Below, in pieces: positions 24,376-32,200 of a stretch of DNA of 64,000 nt; positions within the stretch are counted from its first letter, which is position 1, and each line of letters starts with the position of its first letter. This DNA is from Herbaspirillum sp. (GTDB lineage: Bacteria > Pseudomonadota > Gammaproteobacteria > Burkholderiales > Burkholderiaceae_D). A program made the position numbers and the translations under genes. The DNA lies in the NCBI GenBank assembly GCA_028291765.1, contig JAQGNR010000203.1:1-64000 (forward strand). The letters run 5' to 3'. The notes under the pieces were generated by a model. The model ran no database searches, had not been told where the DNA came from, and was given only the letters and a program-made list of their open reading frames with translations.

Positions 24376-26056
24376 GCAGTGTGACCCTCTTGATTTCCTC
24401 GAGCGTCGTTTCGCCGCTCTTGACCAGATCGAGCGCGGCTTCACGCAGGCTGCGAGTGCCGGTGCGGCGAGCGGCTTCCTTGATGTGGCGGATCGATTGC
24501 TTCTCGATGATCAACTCGCGCACCTCATCGTTGAGAATCAGGATCTCGGCAATTGCGCGCCGCTTGCTGAATCCGGTGCCGCGACAGTCGCCGCAGCCCT
24601 TGCCGTGCATGAAACGGAAATCGGCAACATCGGCGCGGGTCAGATGCACGCGCGCCAGGTCGCTTTCGTCCGGCGTGTAAGGTATTGCGCAGCGTATGCA
24701 GTTGAGTCGCACCAACCGCTGCGCCCAGATGCCGTTGAGCGCGGACACGAAAGCATACGGGTCGATGCCCATATGATTGAAGCGTCCGAATACATCGAAC
24801 ACATTGTTTGCGTGCACTGTGGTCAATACCAGATGGCCTGTCAGCGCGGACTGCACGGCAATCTCGGCGGTCTCGCGATCGCGGATTTCGCCGACCATGA
24901 TCTTGTCGGGATCGTGCCGCAGAATTGAACGCAGGCCGCGCGCAAAACTCAAGCCCTTTTTTTCATTGACCGGAATCTGCAGAATTCCCGGTAATTGATA
25001 TTCGACTGGATCCTCAATCGTGATGATCTTGTCGCGGCCGTTATGAATTTCCGTCAGCGCCGCGTACAAGGTAGTGGTCTTGCCCGAACCGGTCGGGCCG
25101 GTTACCAGAAGCATGCCGTAGGGTTCTCCGGCCAGTGCGCGCAGCGACACCAGCGAGGGCGCATCGAAACCCAGTGCTTCCAGCGTCAGCGAACCGTAGG
25201 CTTCGATCATCGCGCGTTTGTCGAGAATCCGGATCACGGCATCTTCGCCGTGAATGCTGGGCATGATCGAAAGTCGCAAATCGATTTCCCGGCCGCCGGC
25301 TTCGACGCGGAAGCTGCCGTCCTGCGGCACGCGGCGCTCGGCAATGTCCAGTTCGGCCAGTACCTTGAGGCAGGAGATCACTTGCTGCGTGACTTCAATG
25401 CCGTTGGCCGAGGTCGCATGATTCAGTACGCCGTCGATCCGATACTTGACGGCCAATCCCTGCGCGGTGCTCTCCAGATGGATGTCGGAGGCGCCCGCCT
25501 TGAGCGCATCGTATAGCGTCGAATTAACTAACTTAACGGCCGGACTCACCGCTTCCGACAGCGAAACGAACGACAGCACCGCCGCCGTCTTGCCGCCGTG
25601 CGCGCCGTCGTCGGCGTTGCTGACCAAAGTATCGACTGCGCGTACCGACTCCTCCTGCTTCGACAGGTAGGCCTGAATGTCGGCCTGCAACGCCAGGCAG
25701 TACACCACCGGCGCCGCAGCGCGTGTCGTGAGCCAGGTTTGCAGGTCGGCATCGAACGGGTCGGCGATCACGCCTATCAGTTGCGCGGCGGCCGTGCGCA
25801 GCAGCACGCAACCACGTTGCATGGCCTTCGATAACGGCAATAAATCGAAAGCCGGCGTCAACGCCAGCATCTGCGCGGTCTCGAGCACGTCCATGCCGAA
25901 CGAGGTCGCCATTGCCAGCACCATGTCCCGGGCGGAGGCGGCGGTCAGCACTTCCAGTTCGGTGATCAGCGAGCGATTCGATTGCTTCGCCTGATGGCGA
26001 GCGCGCTGCAGCAGCGCGACGTCAATCGTGGGCAAGGAATGGGCCGGCGCATTCAT
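24368..26056 (-). CDS. gspE: GspE/PilB-like secretion ATPase
   Basis: This 562-residue ATPase powers pseudopilus assembly from the cytoplasm. An N-terminal GspE/MshEN domain is followed by the RecA-like core. The core has Walker A GPTGSGKTT near residue 320, the Asp box ITIEDPVEYQLPG, Walker B IMVGEIRDRETAEIA, the His box GHLVLTTVHANN, and a CxxC zinc motif pair (CIRC and CGDC). The start at 26056 overlaps the gspF stop (ATGA). The frame runs on upstream to 26644, but that part is a shadow of gspF. It would bind the inner membrane through the PilM/PilN-like proteins. Confidence 0.95.
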   Translation of the reverse strand: MNAPAHSLPTIDVALLQRARHQAKQSNRSLITELEVLTAASARDMVLAMATSFGMDVLETAQMLALTPAFDLLPLSKAMQRGCVLLRTAAAQLIGVIADPFDADLQTWLTTRAAAPVVYCLALQADIQAYLSKQEESVRAVDTLVSNADDGAHGGKTAAVLSFVSLSEAVSPAVKLVNSTLYDALKAGASDIHLESTAQGLAVKYRIDGVLNHATSANGIEVTQQVISCLKVLAELDIAERRVPQDGSFRVEAGGREIDLRLSIMPSIHGEDAVIRILDKRAMIEAYGSLTLEALGFDAPSLVSLRALAGEPYGMLLVTGPTGSGKTTTLYAALTEIHNGRDKIITIEDPVEYQLPGILQIPVNEKKGLSFARGLRSILRHDPDKIMVGEIRDRETAEIAVQSALTGHLVLTTVHANNVFDVFGRFNHMGIDPYAFVSALNGIWAQRLVRLNCIRCAIPYTPDESDLARVHLTRADVADFRFMHGKGCGDCRGTGFSKRRAIAEILILNDEVRELIIEKQSIRHIKEAARRTGTRSLREAALDLVKSGETTLEEIKRVTLHG

Positions 26057-27267
26057 GTCAATCCTCCTGCAAGATCGAAAATTGGCATATACAGCAACAC
26101 CACGATGGCGCCGACGATCAGTCCGATTGCCGCCATCAGAATCGGTTCGAACATGCGCAGGAAGCGCTCGATCCAGCGGCTGATTTCGCCGTCGTAAAAG
26201 CTGGCCGATTGCGTAAGCATTTGGCCCAGGCCGCCGCTGCGTTCGCCGACCCGCAGCATGCGCAACGAGATCGGTGTGCTCAGCCCATGCGTTTCGAAGG
26301 CGCTGGAAAGCGCCTGGCCTGACTGGATGGCGTGCTTGGATGCCAGCAGGTTGGCGCGCAGGTCCGCCGAGACCATGCCCTGGACGGTGTCGATCGCGAC
26401 GACGATGCTGATGCCGCCCTCGAGCAGCATGCCCAGGGTGATGTACAGCCGGGACAGTTGCATGATTTTTATCCGCTCGCCGACGCCCGGGATGCGCGCC
26501 AGCAAAGGTGCGATGCCGCCGCGCGTATGCAGGTTGCGCAGCCAGCGGTAAAAAAGGAATGTGGCCAGCACCGCCGCGGGGAGTAGCACGTTGCCATGGC
26601 TGGTCGCGAACTGGCCCCAGTCGAGCAGCAGTTGCGAAAGCCACGGCAGGTTGCGTCCGGCGCTCTGATAAACCTCTGCGAAGCGCGGCACCACGTATCC
26701 GATCAGAAAAGCGCTGACCGCGCCGCCGACGGCTAGCAGGATCAGTGGATAAATAGCCGCGCTGACGAGCTTCTCGCGCACGCTATCGATGCGTTGCTGG
26801 TAGGCGATGTAGCGTGTCAGCGCATGCGGCAGGTCGCTGGTATCTTCAGCTGCCCGCACAATGCCGATGTAGAGCGGCGGGAACAACGCTTCTTGCTCCG
26901 CCAGCACGCCGGAAAAACGCTTGCCGTCGCGCAATCCGGAAAGCAGGCTGGAAAGCATCGCGCTCGCGGCTGCATTATTTTCTTTTTCCAGCAGCGCCTC
27001 CAGGCATTCGACAATGCTCAGTCCCGCATTGAGCAGTGCCAGCAATTCCTGGCTGAACAGTGTCAGCGACATTCTGCTTCGACGCGCGCCGCGCAACCGC
27101 AGGCCGTTTCCCAGGCCGATTCCCAGGCCGCCGCTCGCCGGGGAAATGGAGGCGGCGAACAGCCCGCGAATTTCCATTTGACGCCGGACGTCGGATTCGT
27201 CATGGGCGTCCACGGTGAGCCGCACCATCAGGTGGTCGGGCGAAAGCGCGCGTACGTCGAATTGCAT
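26053..27267 (-). CDS. gspF: GspF/PilC-like inner membrane platform protein
   Basis: This 404-residue protein has two T2SSF domains. The first has FSQELLALLNAGLSIVECLE and the second LYITLGMLLEGGISIVVAID, with membrane segments ahead of each core end (IYPLILLAVGGAVSAFLIGY and ILMAAIGLIVGAIVVLLYMP). The signature near VGERSGGLGQML is present. ATG 27267 is preceded by GGAGG. It is the first gene of the ten-gene secretion operon A, and the upstream region is the left arm of the long inverted repeat, which should hold the operon promoter. Confidence 0.94.
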   Translation of the reverse strand: MQFDVRALSPDHLMVRLTVDAHDESDVRRQMEIRGLFAASISPASGGLGIGLGNGLRLRGARRSRMSLTLFSQELLALLNAGLSIVECLEALLEKENNAAASAMLSSLLSGLRDGKRFSGVLAEQEALFPPLYIGIVRAAEDTSDLPHALTRYIAYQQRIDSVREKLVSAAIYPLILLAVGGAVSAFLIGYVVPRFAEVYQSAGRNLPWLSQLLLDWGQFATSHGNVLLPAAVLATFLFYRWLRNLHTRGGIAPLLARIPGVGERIKIMQLSRLYITLGMLLEGGISIVVAIDTVQGMVSADLRANLLASKHAIQSGQALSSAFETHGLSTPISLRMLRVGERSGGLGQMLTQSASFYDGEISRWIERFLRMFEPILMAAIGLIVGAIVVLLYMPIFDLAGGLT

Positions 27268-27357
27268 ACCATAACCTCCGCAAACGGACGTGTGACAGGT
27301 AAGTAAGCTGGAATCAATGAGCAGAATTTTCAAAACAGGACTTGGTAAGAAGCCCTG

Positions 27358-27387
27358 TAATTAGCCAATACCAAAACAGTTCTGCAA
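27358..27387 (-). promoter_or_regulatory. Candidate promoter in the left repeat arm, facing gspF
   Basis: On the minus strand TTGCAG (27382-27387) and TAATTA (27358-27363) are separated by 18 bases. The same boxes, 17 bases apart, occur in the right arm. It is weak against consensus but conserved between arms. Confidence 0.35.
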
Positions 27388-27493
27388 TGTAGATAAAGGG
27401 TTCGATTGAGCCCTCTCTCCCTCTCCCCCATCCCGCAATGCGTTATTGTTTCGTTTGATTGAGGCGATATTAGGACGCACGCAGGCTTTGTTT

Positions 27494-27532
27494 ATGACAA
27501 AGTCATGTCTACTGATGACGCCAGATTTGGCG
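27494..27532. promoter_or_regulatory. Paired dyads in the left repeat arm
   Basis: ATGACAAAGTCAT at 27494-27506 is a perfect 5-bp-arm dyad, and CGCCAGATTTGGCG at 27519-27532 is a second perfect dyad. Both have counterparts in the right arm, the second unchanged. They may bind a regulator common to the two operons. Confidence 0.45.
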
Positions 27533-27681
27533 GTTTTGGGGTAGGACAAAAAAGGGAATATGAGGTGACGCGGTGATACGGGGCGAAAGGGGAGGAGAGC
27601 AGCGCAACGCACCGCGGGGCAAGCAGCAGGGAGGGAAATCGCTCCGAAGCTTTTAGTTTATTTGCTTAGTGTGCTGTCCTG

Positions 27682-28134
27682 CTAATTGCTAATGTCGGCG
27701 TTTTCGCCGGCGCCTCCCGGTTGTCCATCTTTGCCATATGACAGTAGTTCGATCTCACTGGTTGCGCCGGGAGATCGATATTGATACGGATGGCCCCACG
27801 GATCCATTGGAATACTTTTTTGCAGGTATGGACCGTTCCATTGCGTGGCGCTTGGCGGTTTGGTCACCAGCGCCGCCAGGCCTTCCTCGGAGCTTGGGTA
27901 ACGCCCGACATCGAGGCGGTAAGTATCGAGCGCTTTTCCCAGCGCTTCGATCTGCGCCTTGGCGATCGTGCGTTCGGATTTTCCGAGTTGTGCAAAATAC
28001 TTCGGCCCGACATACGCAGCCAGCAAACCGATGATCACGACCACGATCAACAATTCGAGCAACGTGAAGCCGCGAGAGGGGCGCGTAAGCGATGCCGAAG
28101 CGCGAGAATTTCGCATACTGGAAGAGGTGAGCAT
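27682..28134 (-). CDS. gspG: Major pseudopilin GspG
   Basis: This 150-residue protein is a classical GspG. It has the prepilin signal SRGFTLLELLIVVVIIGLLA with Glu5, and the conserved C-terminal domain with LDTYRLDVGRYPSSEEGLAA and WNGPYLQKSIPMDPWGHPYQ, ending with the calcium-site region LLSYGKDGQPGG. It is more typical than the GspG-like copies at 18657 and 61539. The start at 28134 is seven bases after the stop of the lytic transglycosylase gene, so the two are co-transcribed. The pair lies between the arms of the inverted repeat, apart from the main secretion operon. Confidence 0.95.
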   Translation of the reverse strand: MLTSSSMRNSRASASLTRPSRGFTLLELLIVVVIIGLLAAYVGPKYFAQLGKSERTIAKAQIEALGKALDTYRLDVGRYPSSEEGLAALVTKPPSATQWNGPYLQKSIPMDPWGHPYQYRSPGATSEIELLSYGKDGQPGGAGENADISN

Positions 28135-28140
28135 GGCGTC

Positions 28141-28776
28141 TTAGGGTGTCGATCGGTTGCGGTAAATCTGCAGACGCGCCAGTACTGCGGGCACATACAA
28201 CATCGTTTCCCGGTACGGTGGAATACGCCCAGAGTTCCTTGCTACCGCGCCTTCCCCGGCGTTGTAGGCGGCTAATACCAGTGCAAGATTTCCGTGATGT
28301 AGCGCTAATAAATATTTTAAATGGAGAATGCCGGCTTCAATATTTTGTGCGGGATCGGTGAGTTCCGTGACGCCGTACATGGCGGCCGTCGCAGGCATAA
28401 GTTGCATCATCCCGGTTGCTCCCTTGTTCGATACGGCATTCGGATTTGCATTCGATTCGACATCGATGATCGCCCGGACCAGCGTCGGATCAACCGCATG
28501 TTTTTTTGAAAGCGTCTCAAGGAGCTGCGAGACTGAGGCTTCATTGCGGCGGCTGCGGGGTGTGGCGGCAACAAGCTGTCTGGACGGCTTTGCCACGACG
28601 TGCGAAGCATCGTCACGCATGTAAATTCGATAGGTTTCGTCAAGTGCCTGGCTGGCATAGCGCACCACACCGTTCGGACTTTCGGAGCGAAATATGTCGG
28701 CACTCATGACTTCGCCGCACACGCCGATCCCCAATGTGCAAATTGAAATCCGCAAAAATAGCGCGTGCGATTTCAT
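28141..28776 (-). CDS. Secreted lytic transglycosylase (SLT domain)
   Basis: This 211-residue protein has a signal peptide (MKSHALFLRISICTLGIGVC to VMSADIF) and a Slt70-type lysozyme-like domain. The catalytic Glu is in IIDVESNANPNAVS, followed by GATGMMQLMPATAAMYGV and AAYNAGEGAV, the family motifs. It would cut peptidoglycan in the periplasm, here probably to let the pseudopilus or secretin pass the wall. AAGGGGG precedes the ATG. A paralogue of similar size is at 41587. It is the first gene of the pair with gspG. Confidence 0.93.
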   Translation of the reverse strand: MKSHALFLRISICTLGIGVCGEVMSADIFRSESPNGVVRYASQALDETYRIYMRDDASHVVAKPSRQLVAATPRSRRNEASVSQLLETLSKKHAVDPTLVRAIIDVESNANPNAVSNKGATGMMQLMPATAAMYGVTELTDPAQNIEAGILHLKYLLALHHGNLALVLAAYNAGEGAVARNSGRIPPYRETMLYVPAVLARLQIYRNRSTP

Positions 28777-28997
28777 GCCATCCCCCTTGTTCTTGAAAAA
28801 AAGAATACATGAAATTGAAACAGAAAGGTATAAAATTTTGTCAACTTGTGAATTTATGAAATCCGCTTTGGGTTTAGCTATTTTTGCAGTTCACGAAATA
28901 TTTTTGCGTAAGTCCTATTCCGTTGCGCTTCTCTCCTCGTATTTCGCCCCGTATCACCGCATCACCTCATATTCCCTTTTTTGTCCTACCCCAAAGC

Positions 28998-29036
28998 CGC
29001 CAAATCTGGCGTCCTCAGTAGACATGACTTTGTCGT
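28998..29036. promoter_or_regulatory. Paired dyads in the right repeat arm
   Basis: CGCCAAATCTGGCG at 28998-29011 is a perfect dyad, identical to the left-arm copy when inverted. ATGACTTTGTCGT at 29024-29036 has one mismatch where the left-arm copy is perfect. The spacing between the two dyads is the same in both arms. Confidence 0.45.
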
Positions 29037-29134
29037 AAACAAACCCTGCGGGCGTCCTAATATCACTTCAATCAAACGAAACAATAAGCATTGCAGGATC
29101 GGGGAAGAGGGCTCAATCGAACCCTTTATCTACA

Positions 29135-29163
29135 TTGCAGAACTGTTTTGTATTGGCTAATTA
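29135..29163 (+). promoter_or_regulatory. Candidate promoter in the right repeat arm, facing the oxidase operon
   Basis: TTGCAG at 29135-29140 and TAATTA at 29158-29163 are separated by 17 bases, mirroring the left arm. The boxes deviate from consensus, so the call rests on conservation. Confidence 0.35.
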
Positions 29164-29258
29164 CAGGGCTTCCGACCAAGTCCTGTTTTGAAAATTCTGC
29201 TCATTGTCTCGGGGACGCAAAGGGCAAAGAAAAAGTACGATCTCCATTGAGAATAAAA

Positions 29259-29414
29259 ATGAAAAATCATATTATCGCGGCAGCTGTCCTGACCATGCGG
29301 GCTAGTTCCGCCATCGCTGGTCACGGGTCTCCACCACCAGCTCCGACAATAACCCACCTAAATATCGTAAGTGCTACTCAGTTAGTGATCGCCAGCGCGC
29401 GACCCACTGGATAG
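29259..29414 (+). CDS. Small putative secreted peptide, possibly a gene fragment
   Basis: This 51-residue frame begins MKNHIIAAAVLTMRASSAIA, which looks like a signal peptide interrupted by an Arg, followed by GHGSPPPAPTITHLNIVSAT and a short tail. The ATG lies 53 bases after the repeat arm, with only a weak upstream purine stretch. It may encode a tiny exported peptide or be the leftover N-terminus of a larger secreted protein. I do not recognise it. Confidence 0.35.
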   Translation: MKNHIIAAAVLTMRASSAIAGHGSPPPAPTITHLNIVSATQLVIASARPTG

Positions 29415-29480
29415 CAGTAACTGATCGCGGCGTGTCCGTCGACGTCGCCTCATCAAAACAAATTCCGTTGTTTTACCAAG

Positions 29481-29539
29481 AGCATAAAGACAGCCTCTCG
29501 AGGCTGCTTATTGTTCGTCGTCTTTATGGCTAAGCCATA
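29481..29539 (+). promoter_or_regulatory. Structured leader in front of the Tat-exported multicopper oxidase gene
   Basis: AGCATAAAGAC (29481-29491) can pair with GTCTTTATGGCT (29520-29531), enclosing a 7-bp hairpin CAGCCTC/GAGGCTG (29491-29506). The right strand of the outer stem is also half of a second perfect dyad, TATGGCT-A-AGCCATA (29525-29539). The two arrangements exclude each other. The ribosome site AGAGGGG follows directly. This could be an RNA switch or an operator. Confidence 0.4.
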
Positions 29540-29558
29540 AATCTGAGAGGGGATTCCC

Positions 29559-31364
29559 ATGTCCGGTTCTAATGTGGTCTCAAAGGCGAAACTTGGCCGC
29601 AGACAATTGCTTAAACTCGGCGCCGTCAGTGCCGGCGCCGGTTTACTGGTAAATACCTTATCGCCCGCTGCCGCACGCGGCGGAAGCGACGATAGCGGAG
29701 GCGGAGGCGGAGGCGGAAGCGGAAGCGGAAGCGGAAGCGGAAGCGGAGGCGGAGGCGGAGGCGGCGATTCGCGCACCGGCAGCCCTTTCACTACACCGTT
29801 TGTCGAGGTTCTGCCGGTTTATCAGCCAAAACAGCCGGTGGCGGCGCTCAATCCACCGGCACAAGAGACGCCCGGTCCTGCAGAATGCGGGCGTCCGCCG
29901 CACCAGCGATGGGCGGAGTTCCCGGCCAAAAAAGTGTACGAACTGCATGTGAAAGAGGCGTTGCATTCGTTTCATCGCGAATTGCCGACGCAACCGATCT
30001 GGGGATATGACGGGATATTGCCCGGTCCTACCTTTATGGCTCACTATCATGAGCCGATTATCGTGCGAATATTCAACGAGTTGCCGCAAAATCACATCGG
30101 CTTCGGCTCGCCGGAAATCACCACGCATCTGCACAACCTGCACGACGGATCGGAAAGCGACGGTTTCACCGGCGATTACTATAGCCCGAGAAAATTCGGT
30201 CCTACCATGACAGGGCCGGGAAATTACAAAGATCATTTGTATTCGAACTGCCTTGCGGGGTATGACGCGTTCCATGCAACCCAGGGCGACCATCGCGAGG
30301 CGCTGGGCACGCTCTGGTATCACGATCATCGTCTGGATTTTACGGCGCCCAATGTCTACAAGGGGCTAGCGGGATTTTATCTGCTGTTCGACGAGCTCGA
30401 TTCCGGAGACGAGAAAGATCCGAATCCGAATGCGCTGCGCTTGCCTAGCGGCGTGGGCGTGTACGACATTCCATTGATATTTCACGACAAGCTGTTCGAT
30501 GCAAAAGGAATGCTGACGTTTGATTCGTTCAACTCGGATGGCATCCTCGGCGATAAATTCTGCGTCAACGGCAAGGTCCAGCCCTTGTTCGAAGTGGAGC
30601 GCCGAAAATATCGTTTTCGTCTGCTCGACGGCGGCCCATCGCGGTTCTATGAATTTTATTTGAGCTACAAGGGCGCCGACCAACCCTTTACCTACATCTC
30701 CAACGACGGCAACTTGCTGCCGGCGCCGCTGACAATGAGCAAGGTAAGACTTGGCGTAGCCGAACGCGCCGATATCATCATCGATTTTTCTAAATATCCG
30801 ATCGGCAGTCAACTGTTCCTGGTCAATAAACTGGAACAAACAAACGGCCGCGGCCCGACCGGCAAGATCCTCACGCCCGGCACGCAGATCCTGCGCTTCG
30901 ACGTGAAATCCAATCCGAAAGTGCCGGACGTGAGCCAAGTACCCGCAACCTTGCGCGCACTGCCCGACATTCCTTCCGCCGCCGATATAAAAAAATTGTT
31001 CACGCGGGTCTGGGAATTCGATCGCTCCAATGGGGGCTGGACAGTCAACGGCCAACTGTTCGATGTTTTGACGGCGTCCGCCACGCCCAAGCGCGGAACG
31101 GAAGAAGTGTGGGTGTTGCGCGGCAAAGGCGATTGGACGCATCCGATCCATATTCACTTCGAGGAAGGCCGCATCTTGTCGCGCAACGGCGTGCCGCCGC
31201 CACCCCATGAGCGTGGTCGCAAGGACGTATATCCGATTAGTCCGGGAGAGGAGTTGCGACTCTATATCCGATTCAGGGATTACACGGGAAAGTACATGAT
31301 GCACTGTCATAACCTGATCCATGAAGACCACGCAATGATGATTCGCTGGGATATCTTGCCCTGA
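29559..31364 (+). CDS. Tat-exported CotA-like multicopper oxidase
   Basis: This 601-residue laccase-like enzyme has a twin-arginine signal (GRRQLLKLG, R14-R15) ending near SPAAARGG, then a Gly/Ser linker of about 30 residues. Three cupredoxin domains follow. All four copper motifs are complete: HLHNLHDG near residue 188, WYHDH near 253, HPIHIH near 527, and MMHCHNLIHEDHAMM near 580, with the type 1 Cys and an axial Met. The long loops resemble CotA and bilirubin oxidases, which oxidise phenols, bilirubin and in some cases Mn(II). Tat export fits folding with copper in the cytoplasm. An SCO-like gene follows 49 bases later. Confidence 0.93.
   Translation: MSGSNVVSKAKLGRRQLLKLGAVSAGAGLLVNTLSPAAARGGSDDSGGGGGGGSGSGSGSGSGGGGGGGDSRTGSPFTTPFVEVLPVYQPKQPVAALNPPAQETPGPAECGRPPHQRWAEFPAKKVYELHVKEALHSFHRELPTQPIWGYDGILPGPTFMAHYHEPIIVRIFNELPQNHIGFGSPEITTHLHNLHDGSESDGFTGDYYSPRKFGPTMTGPGNYKDHLYSNCLAGYDAFHATQGDHREALGTLWYHDHRLDFTAPNVYKGLAGFYLLFDELDSGDEKDPNPNALRLPSGVGVYDIPLIFHDKLFDAKGMLTFDSFNSDGILGDKFCVNGKVQPLFEVERRKYRFRLLDGGPSRFYEFYLSYKGADQPFTYISNDGNLLPAPLTMSKVRLGVAERADIIIDFSKYPIGSQLFLVNKLEQTNGRGPTGKILTPGTQILRFDVKSNPKVPDVSQVPATLRALPDIPSAADIKKLFTRVWEFDRSNGGWTVNGQLFDVLTASATPKRGTEEVWVLRGKGDWTHPIHIHFEEGRILSRNGVPPPPHERGRKDVYPISPGEELRLYIRFRDYTGKYMMHCHNLIHEDHAMMIRWDILP
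29695..29764 (+). repeat. Hexanucleotide repeat encoding the Gly/Ser linker
   Basis: About eleven 6-bp units of GGAGGC or GGAAGC lie in tandem and encode alternating Gly-Gly and Gly-Ser. Slippage would change linker length in steps of two residues without shifting frame. Confidence 0.85.
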
Positions 31365-31413
31365 GCCGCGGCAAGCGTTCGGCATCTTCCAATTCGAAAT
31401 CGGAGCAGAAAAC

Positions 31414-32013
31414 ATGAACACCAAGCGCGCAATTTTGAAGGCCCTTTGCGGAGTGGCCTTGTATCCCGCAGTAGCATCGGCCCGCGTTGCCGGTGTTGCC
31501 GGCGTTAACGCAGCACCGGGGCCGCGGGCCGGTTATTTCCCGAATGCGGAATTCGTCGATCAGAACAACCGCAAAGTCAGGTTCTACGACGACATCATCA
31601 GAGGCAAGCTGGTTGTCATCAATATGATGTACACCGTATGCAGCGGCATCTGTCCGTCCAACACTGCCAACTTGCTGACCGTGCAAAAGGCATTGGGCCA
31701 ACGGGTCGGCCGCGACATCCATATGGTCTCGATTTCCCTGCAGCCCGAGTTCGATTCGCCGGCTGCGCTGCTGGCCTATGCAAAAAAATACGACGTGCAA
31801 CCGGGCTGGACATTCCTGACCGGAAAACGCGCGGACATGGAAGTGGTGCGCCGCAAGTTGGGTTTCTATGACACGGACCCGATAGAGGATGGCAAATTGG
31901 CGCGGCATACAGGCATGGTCAGTATCGGGAACGAGCGAATCGACCGATGGTGCATGCAGCCGTCGCTGTCGGCCACTCACCAGCTTGTGAAATCGATACT
32001 CGACATGACTTGA
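31414..32013 (+). CDS. SCO1/SenC-family protein
   Basis: SCO proteins are thioredoxin-fold, membrane- or periplasm-located copper chaperones. This 199-residue protein has an N-terminal hydrophobic signal (ILKALCGVALYPAVASA), the copper-binding CSGIC motif (C76, C80) in MMYTVCSGICPSNTANLL, and the distal His H165 in LARHTGM, so all three copper ligands are present. It lies between the multicopper oxidase and the 841-residue protein on the same strand. It probably loads copper into the oxidases or acts as a thiol reductase for them. A paralogue is at 42253. Confidence 0.9.
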   Translation: MNTKRAILKALCGVALYPAVASARVAGVAGVNAAPGPRAGYFPNAEFVDQNNRKVRFYDDIIRGKLVVINMMYTVCSGICPSNTANLLTVQKALGQRVGRDIHMVSISLQPEFDSPAALLAYAKKYDVQPGWTFLTGKRADMEVVRRKLGFYDTDPIEDGKLARHTGMVSIGNERIDRWCMQPSLSATHQLVKSILDMT

Positions 32014-32082
32014 GGTCGCTATTGGCGAGCGCCCCGGTCTATTGAAACGAACGTCTTATCGTGGAAATCGGAGGTCTTTTTT

Positions 32083-32121
32083 ATGTTGAGTATTCAGGCA
32101 ATGAGGAGCATCGGGCAATAG
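32083..32121 (+). CDS. Possible 12-residue leader peptide
   Basis: A GGAGG site is followed eight bases later by an ATG and the frame MLSIQAMRSIGQ, ending in TAG, 79 bases before the next gene. The ribosome site is strong for such a short frame. It may be a leader peptide or chance. Confidence 0.25.
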   Translation: MLSIQAMRSIGQ

Positions 32122-32200
32122 GCAATAGGCAGTGGAAGGGGCGAGCCGGGCGGCGTTGCCCCCGCTTTAAATCGAACCATGGTGGTGAGGGAGAAAGATC

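Larger units (their letters stand above)
27315..27600 (-). repeat. Left arm of a ~280-bp inverted repeat
   Basis: Reverse-complemented, this arm matches 28927-29206 along nearly its whole length with scattered substitutions and a few short gaps. Long identical blocks include the one from GAAAATTCTGCTCATTG back through CTGTTTTGAAA, and TCAATCAAACGAAACAATAA. Read outward, both arms end just before the genes they face: gspF here, the small secreted-peptide and oxidase genes on the other side. No transposase lies between the arms. Confidence 0.9.
27268..27681. other. Intergenic region between gspF and gspG, mostly the left inverted-repeat arm
   Basis: This 414-base stretch has no credible gene. 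Bases 27315-27600 are the left arm of the long inverted repeat and include two dyads and a candidate promoter firing into gspF. The rest, 27601-27681, lies after gspG and shows no strong terminator. Confidence 0.8.
28927..29206 (+). repeat. Right arm of the ~280-bp inverted repeat
   Basis: This arm matches the reverse complement of 27315-27600. Read rightwards it ends at CTGCTCATTG, after which the two copies diverge. It contains the same dyads (28998-29011 and 29024-29036) and candidate promoter boxes as the left arm and faces the oxidase operon. Confidence 0.9.
28777..29258. other. Intergenic region with the right inverted-repeat arm
   Basis: These 482 bases hold no convincing gene. Bases 28777-28926 are AT-rich and should contain the leftward promoter of the transglycosylase-gspG pair. 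Bases 28927-29206 are the right repeat arm. A frame starting at 29091 merely runs through the arm into the small peptide gene. Confidence 0.75.

Noticed and set aside
26057-26644. Upstream extension of the gspE frame
   Set aside because: It lies inside gspF in another frame. The ATGA overlap at 26053-26056 and the family N-terminus support the shorter gene.
27315-29206. Inverted repeat as terminal repeats of an insertion sequence
   Set aside because: No transposase lies between the arms, no short target duplication is visible outside them, and the arms are far longer than usual terminal repeats.
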